Under the pieces are notes generated by a model, which searched no databases, was not told the DNA's origin, and saw nothing but the letters and a program-made list of their open reading frames with translations. A DNA stretch of 64,000 nt from Sulfomarinibacter sp963741385 (GTDB lineage: Bacteria; Acidobacteriota; Thermoanaerobaculia; Thermoanaerobaculales; Sulfomarinibacteraceae): the NCBI GenBank assembly GCA_963741385.1, contig CAVUHO010000006.1:558001-622000 (forward strand), in the 5' to 3' direction. The position numbers were made by a program, and so were the translations under genes. Numbering within the stretch: the stretch's first letter is position 1; the number at the start of each line of letters is the position of its first letter. Shown here piece by piece: positions 59,998 through 64,000 of this stretch.

Positions 59998-62409
59998 TTA
60001 GAATGTTGTCCCGATCGAGAACTGGAAGTCACTGGACGACTCGTCCGGAAACGGATCGAGATTGTAACCGTAAATAAAGCGGATCGGTGCCTGGAAGATC
60101 GGCAGGAAGATCCTCATTTCGACCCCGGTGGTTCTCCGCCACAGGCTGAAGTCCCACCCCTGCTCCTCGTGGTAGGCGTTGCCCATATCGGCGAACAGCA
60201 CAAGCTTGACCGGGCCACCGACGCGGAACTGGTACTCGAGGTTGAGTTGCCAATAGCGGTCGCCACCCTCGCGCGACCCGCCCGGGGTCAGAAAGTACTC
60301 ACCTTCGGCAGTTCGCGGAATCACCGAGTAATAGGGCAACCCGCGCAGCGAGCGATCGCCGCCGAGCCGATAGCGCTCGTACACCGGGATCTCACCGTCG
60401 CTCGGGGTCAGGAACTGCCCGGCCTCGGCGTGATAGGCCAGGGTGACCTTCTTGCCCCACGGGATGAACTTGGTGTAACCGACCTCCGGACGAACGTACT
60501 TGAAGTCGCCGCCGAGAAGAAAACCCGCAAGCCGTACGCGGCCGTAGAAGGCGGAGCCCCGGTTGGGGTCGAACGGGTCGTCCCGGGTGTCCCGGTTGTA
60601 GCCGGGGGTGAAGGAATGGGTGGCTCCACTGTAGACCTCGTAGGCGCGCTCATAGGTGACTCCGTCGACCGGCGGAATGTCCTGCGGGCGGTCGTGGCCC
60701 GATGTCGGAGTCCCGACGTTTCCGTACCTGGTGATCAGATACCTCGAATAGTCGTTCTGGAAGGCCAGGAGTCCCGACACCGACGAAAAAGGTCCGACCC
60801 CGAGACCCGTCGAAATCGTGAATCCGGTGGTCTCTCTCTCATAGCTCGAAAACCCGATCTGTTGCACCTGGACGGAGGACTTGAAGATCGATGCGCCGAG
60901 CAGGATCCGCCGGTCGAGGAAGTACGGTTCGGTGTAGCTCAACGAGTAGAGATCCGACCGCGCACCGAACTGGAGGGACAGACCGATCGAGTTGCCGCGG
61001 CCGAGGAAGTTGCGGGTATTGAACTGTCCCTGGACGAAGAAACCATCGAGCTCGGAATAGCCGGCGCCGAACTGGACGTCGTTCCGCCCGACCTCGTTGC
61101 CCTTGATCTTGACGTTGACCTTCCTGTTCTCGTCGTCGAAGTCGAACTCGAGAGGTTCCTCCTCGAGCTTCCAGAAACCGAGGGCGTTGACCTTGAAGAC
61201 CGAAGCCTTGAACATACCCATGTTCATGTACTGCCCCTCGGCAACCCGGAACTCGCGCCGCAGCACCTTGTCGCGCGTCGTGGTGTTGCCTACGAACTCG
61301 AGGCGGCCGAGTCGGAAGCGATCACCCTCGAACACGTTGACGGTCACATCGACGACGTGGTCCTCGCCCTCTCGCCGCGTCCACGACTCGTTGGCGTAGG
61401 CGTACACATACCCGGTGTTCTGGTAACCCTCCTGAACCTTTTCGATACCGTCCGTGATGATCTTGCGGTTGTATGTCTCCCCGGGCCTGACATCAAAGAT
61501 CATCATCAGGCCCTCGGTCTTGAAGACCTTGGCCCCGTCGACGGTGAACGTCCCCAGTGTGTAGGGCAAACCCTCCTCGACCGGGACGGCGATCTCCATC
61601 CGGTAGTCCTTCTTCTTCAACGTTTCCGCATCCGGTTTTTTGGCCACCAGGTTGAGTACCGGCTCACCGATCTTGACGTCAATGTAGCCGTGATTCTGAT
61701 AGAACGTGCGAAGGAGGTCCCGGTCCGCGTCCCACGACTCCTTGGTGTAGATGATCTTGTCGCCAAACATGTAGCGTATGCCCTTCTGCTTGGTATCTTT
61801 CATCACCCCGCGCAGCTTCGAGTCGGAGAACACGTCATTTCCGGCGAAGTCTATCTTCTTGATCTTGATCTTGGCGCCCTCGTCGATGGTGTAGACGACC
61901 TCCCTCTTGTTGGGTCCTACCGTATCAACCCGGAACTGGACCTCGGCCGAGCGAAAACCCTCCGAGTCATACACATCCTTGACGGCCGATTCGATCCGCG
62001 ACAGCTGCGCCATCTTCAGCGGCACGTTTCGCGGCACTTCGACGCCCCGCTCATCGAGCTTGTCCTTGAGGTCGGAGGTCTTGATCTTCTTGTTGCCCTC
62101 GAAGTTCACGGAGGTGACAAAGGGCCGTTCTTTGACGACGACGTACAGAGTCACCGTCCCGTCGCCGTGATCCTCCAACTCGATAGCCACGTCCTCGAAG
62201 AGTCCCGAATCCCACAGGCGGCGGTAGCCGTCGATGATGAGGTCGAGATCCACGGGATCGTCGGGCTCGAGTCCGAGATAGTACGAGACGGTGTCGACGG
62301 TCAGCGTCACACCGCCCTCGACCACGATGTCACGGATGATTACGTCATCCTGGGCGACGGCTGGACCGGCGATGAGCATGACAACGCACAGGAGCACGGC
62401 TCTCCGCAT
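59998..62409 (-). CDS. bamA: Outer membrane protein assembly factor BamA
   Basis: 803 residues from the ATG at 62409. Signal peptide VLLCVVMLIAGPAVAQ, then five POTRA domains (about 22-415; for example VVVKERPFVTSVNFEGNKKI, EGAKIKIKKIDFAGNDVFSD). The 16-strand barrel follows, with the conserved lid-loop motif RGLPY near residue 695 and the C-terminal aromatic strand (FQFSIGTTF). It inserts barrel proteins into the outer membrane. The start overlaps the clpC stop by one base. Confidence 0.96.
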   Translation of the reverse strand: MRRAVLLCVVMLIAGPAVAQDDVIIRDIVVEGGVTLTVDTVSYYLGLEPDDPVDLDLIIDGYRRLWDSGLFEDVAIELEDHGDGTVTLYVVVKERPFVTSVNFEGNKKIKTSDLKDKLDERGVEVPRNVPLKMAQLSRIESAVKDVYDSEGFRSAEVQFRVDTVGPNKREVVYTIDEGAKIKIKKIDFAGNDVFSDSKLRGVMKDTKQKGIRYMFGDKIIYTKESWDADRDLLRTFYQNHGYIDVKIGEPVLNLVAKKPDAETLKKKDYRMEIAVPVEEGLPYTLGTFTVDGAKVFKTEGLMMIFDVRPGETYNRKIITDGIEKVQEGYQNTGYVYAYANESWTRREGEDHVVDVTVNVFEGDRFRLGRLEFVGNTTTRDKVLRREFRVAEGQYMNMGMFKASVFKVNALGFWKLEEEPLEFDFDDENRKVNVKIKGNEVGRNDVQFGAGYSELDGFFVQGQFNTRNFLGRGNSIGLSLQFGARSDLYSLSYTEPYFLDRRILLGASIFKSSVQVQQIGFSSYERETTGFTISTGLGVGPFSSVSGLLAFQNDYSRYLITRYGNVGTPTSGHDRPQDIPPVDGVTYERAYEVYSGATHSFTPGYNRDTRDDPFDPNRGSAFYGRVRLAGFLLGGDFKYVRPEVGYTKFIPWGKKVTLAYHAEAGQFLTPSDGEIPVYERYRLGGDRSLRGLPYYSVIPRTAEGEYFLTPGGSREGGDRYWQLNLEYQFRVGGPVKLVLFADMGNAYHEEQGWDFSLWRRTTGVEMRIFLPIFQAPIRFIYGYNLDPFPDESSSDFQFSIGTTF

Positions 62410-64000
62410 CAGCCGACGTCCTGTCCGAGGGTCACCGTGTCTTTGTTTGCGGCTTGCACAACTGGTCGACCTCCCTCGACGATCATTCTGAGCTCGACAC
62501 CATCTTCCGTTCTGTTCGATATGAGGAAGTCGGCAACCGTGTCCTCGACCCACATCTTGACGAGCCGACGCAGCGGCCGCGCGCCCGCCTGTGGATCGAC
62601 ACCGCACTGGTCGAGCAGCCAGCGAGCGACGTCGGACGCGAATCGGATCGCGACGTTCTGGCTCTGGAGGACCAGCGCGGTCTCCTCGAGCAGGAGTTTT
62701 GCCACGTCGAGCATGCTCGCTTCGTCAAGCGAACCGAAAACGATGATTTCGTCCACCCGGTTGACAAACTCCGGCGGAAAGTGACGCCGCACCTCGCGGT
62801 CCACGAGATCGCGGACCTGTGACGCAGTCGCACCGTGGCGATCGCTGCTGAAACCTACGCGGTCTCCTTCTGCCAGCTGCCGGCTGCCGAGATTCGACGT
62901 CATGATGATCAGGGTGTTTGTGAAGTCGATGACATTGCCGTAGTTGTCGGTCAACCGGCCGTCCTCGAGAACCTGCAGCAGAAGATTGTAGATGTCGGAG
63001 TGAGCCTTTTCGATCTCATCCAGCAGAATCACCGAGTACGGGTTGCGTCGAACCTGTTCCGAAAGCTGACCGCCCTCTTCGAAACCCACGTAGCCGGGCG
63101 GCGACCCGATGAGACGAGAGACCGTATGTTTTTCCATGTACTCGGACATGTCGAAGCGGACGAGCCGGCGGGAGTCTTGAAAGAGGAATCCCGCCAACTG
63201 CCGCGCCACCTCGGTCTTGCCGACGCCGGAGGGCCCGAGAAATATGAACGATCCGATGGGCCGGTTGGGACTGGTGACCCCGAGACGGCTGCGGCGGATG
63301 GCGCGGGCGACCGCTGCAATGGCGTCATCCTGGCCAACAACGCGTTGCCGGAGAATCTCCTCCATGCGCCGCAGGCGGTCCGCCTCGTCCTCGCCGATCG
63401 AGGTCACCGGGATCCCCGTCCACGAAGCCACCACCTCTTCGACATCGCTGCGGCTCACGATCACCTTTTCGGGCGGTTCTTCCGCGTGGGTCTTTTCGAG
63501 CATTTCGAGCTCTTCGCGGAGACGAAGCTCCTGCTCGCGAAGATCGACGGCCAGCTCGAAATCCTTGCGCGAGATGGCGTCCTTCATCCGCGTGACAACG
63601 CCGCTGATCTCCTGTTGGACGCCGCGAAGCGATGTCGTTGTCGAGACCTGCCGGAGCTTGACCCGGGCGCCCGCCTCGTCGAGAACATCGATGGCCTTAT
63701 CGGGAAATGCACGGTCGGTGATGTAGCGCCCGGCATGGCTGACCGCCGCCTTGATGGCGTTGTCGGAGTAACGGACGCCGTGGAACTCCTCGTACCGGCT
63801 GCGCACGCCCTCGAGGATCGTGATCGTCTCCTCATCGCTCGGCTGCCGGATGGTAACGGCCTGGAACCGTCGCGACAGGGCGCGATCCTTTTCGACGTAC
63901 TTCCGGTATTCACGAACCGTGGTCGCCCCGATACACGTGATTTCTCCGCGGGACAATGCCGGTTTGATGATATTGGCGGCGTCGAGCGAACCCTCGGCCG
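62409..64000 (-). CDS. clpC: Clp ATPase, ClpC type (N-terminal part beyond window)
   Basis: The last 530 residues of a two-AAA+ Clp unfoldase; the frame continues through the right edge (DAANIIKPALSRGEITCIGATT). The visible part holds the end of AAA-1 (with EYRKYVEKDRALSRRFQ), a short middle region with a UVR-like motif (AISRKDFELAVDLREQELRL) typical of ClpC rather than ClpB, then AAA-2: Walker A GPSGVGKTEVA, Walker B VILLDEIEKAH, and sensor TSNLGSRQL. The C-terminal domain ends in D2-small. ClpC feeds ClpP. It is first seen gene of the bamA operon. Confidence 0.93.
   Translation of the reverse strand, partial: AEGSLDAANIIKPALSRGEITCIGATTVREYRKYVEKDRALSRRFQAVTIRQPSDEETITILEGVRSRYEEFHGVRYSDNAIKAAVSHAGRYITDRAFPDKAIDVLDEAGARVKLRQVSTTTSLRGVQQEISGVVTRMKDAISRKDFELAVDLREQELRLREELEMLEKTHAEEPPEKVIVSRSDVEEVVASWTGIPVTSIGEDEADRLRRMEEILRQRVVGQDDAIAAVARAIRRSRLGVTSPNRPIGSFIFLGPSGVGKTEVARQLAGFLFQDSRRLVRFDMSEYMEKHTVSRLIGSPPGYVGFEEGGQLSEQVRRNPYSVILLDEIEKAHSDIYNLLLQVLEDGRLTDNYGNVIDFTNTLIIMTSNLGSRQLAEGDRVGFSSDRHGATASQVRDLVDREVRRHFPPEFVNRVDEIIVFGSLDEASMLDVAKLLLEETALVLQSQNVAIRFASDVARWLLDQCGVDPQAGARPLRRLVKMWVEDTVADFLISNRTEDGVELRMIVEGGRPVVQAANKDTVTLGQDVG

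Noticed and set aside
59965..62784. Open frame of 939 codons on the + strand
   Set aside because: Antisense of bamA and the end of clpC; no recognisable protein.

Overview
The window is a GC-rich chromosomal segment from a diderm (Gram-negative) bacterium. It encodes lipid A enzymes (lpxD, fabZ, lpxA), BamA, an OmpH/Skp chaperone, an LptE-like lipoprotein and an OmpW-like barrel. The gene mix is what is usual in Acidobacteriota-type soil or sediment genomes: a giant Calx-beta secreted protein, an alpha-2-macroglobulin, a winged-helix/STAND/WD40 regulator, a DUF885-like peptidase, CarD, and REP-associated transposase elements. The phylum is an inference from gene content; no rRNA or tRNA gene was seen.

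Layout. 1-2.2 kb: the start of a molybdopterin oxidoreductase (cut by the window edge), divergent from a secreted esterase. 2.3-24.1 kb: an accessory block. It holds a 1.1-kb truncated second copy of an alpha-2-macroglobulin 3' end, a REP-associated tyrosine transposase (RAYT) with perfect inverted REP units, a secreted hypothetical, a 3987-residue Calx-beta protein with a C-terminal HExxH motif, and the full-length alpha-2-macroglobulin gene with a frameshifted tail. 24.2-30.5 kb: two three-gene ECF sigma modules with the same plan (sigma factor, small one-helix protein, larger exported or anchored protein). The first is bracketed by an inverted pair of 70-bp palindromic repeats. A DUF885-like peptidase follows. 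30.5-46.5 kb: mostly housekeeping genes (lysoplasmalogenase-like, TPR proteins, a PurM-like/HAD fusion, DUF3014, lptE, rarA, aldolase, dicarboxylate symporter, CarD, DUF4126, cysteine desulfurase, pruA). Their gaps carry an unusual family of 7-nt-period tandem repeats, several joined to G-quadruplex-capable G-boxes. 46.5-57.2 kb: an acetyltransferase/MocR/aminotransferase operon, a Sir2 deacetylase, a membrane-anchored winged-helix/STAND/WD40 protein, a small zincin-like protein, an OmpW-like barrel and a group II intron relic. 57.2-64 kb: the envelope operon clpC-bamA-skp-lpxD-fabZ-lpxA, tightly overlapped and read leftward.

The standout observations are (i) the A2M partial duplication, whose geometry fits single-crossover integration of a DNA circle carrying the RAYT and giant gene; (ii) the polarised heptanucleotide/G-quadruplex intergenic elements; (iii) the giant Calx-beta/HExxH protein beside a thioester-type alpha-2-macroglobulin; (iv) twin ECF modules; and (v) the winged-helix/STAND/TM/WD40 one-component regulator. 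No CRISPR array, prophage or tRNA was found. Start codons were chosen by ribosome-binding site and family alignment where the longest open frame looked over-extended.
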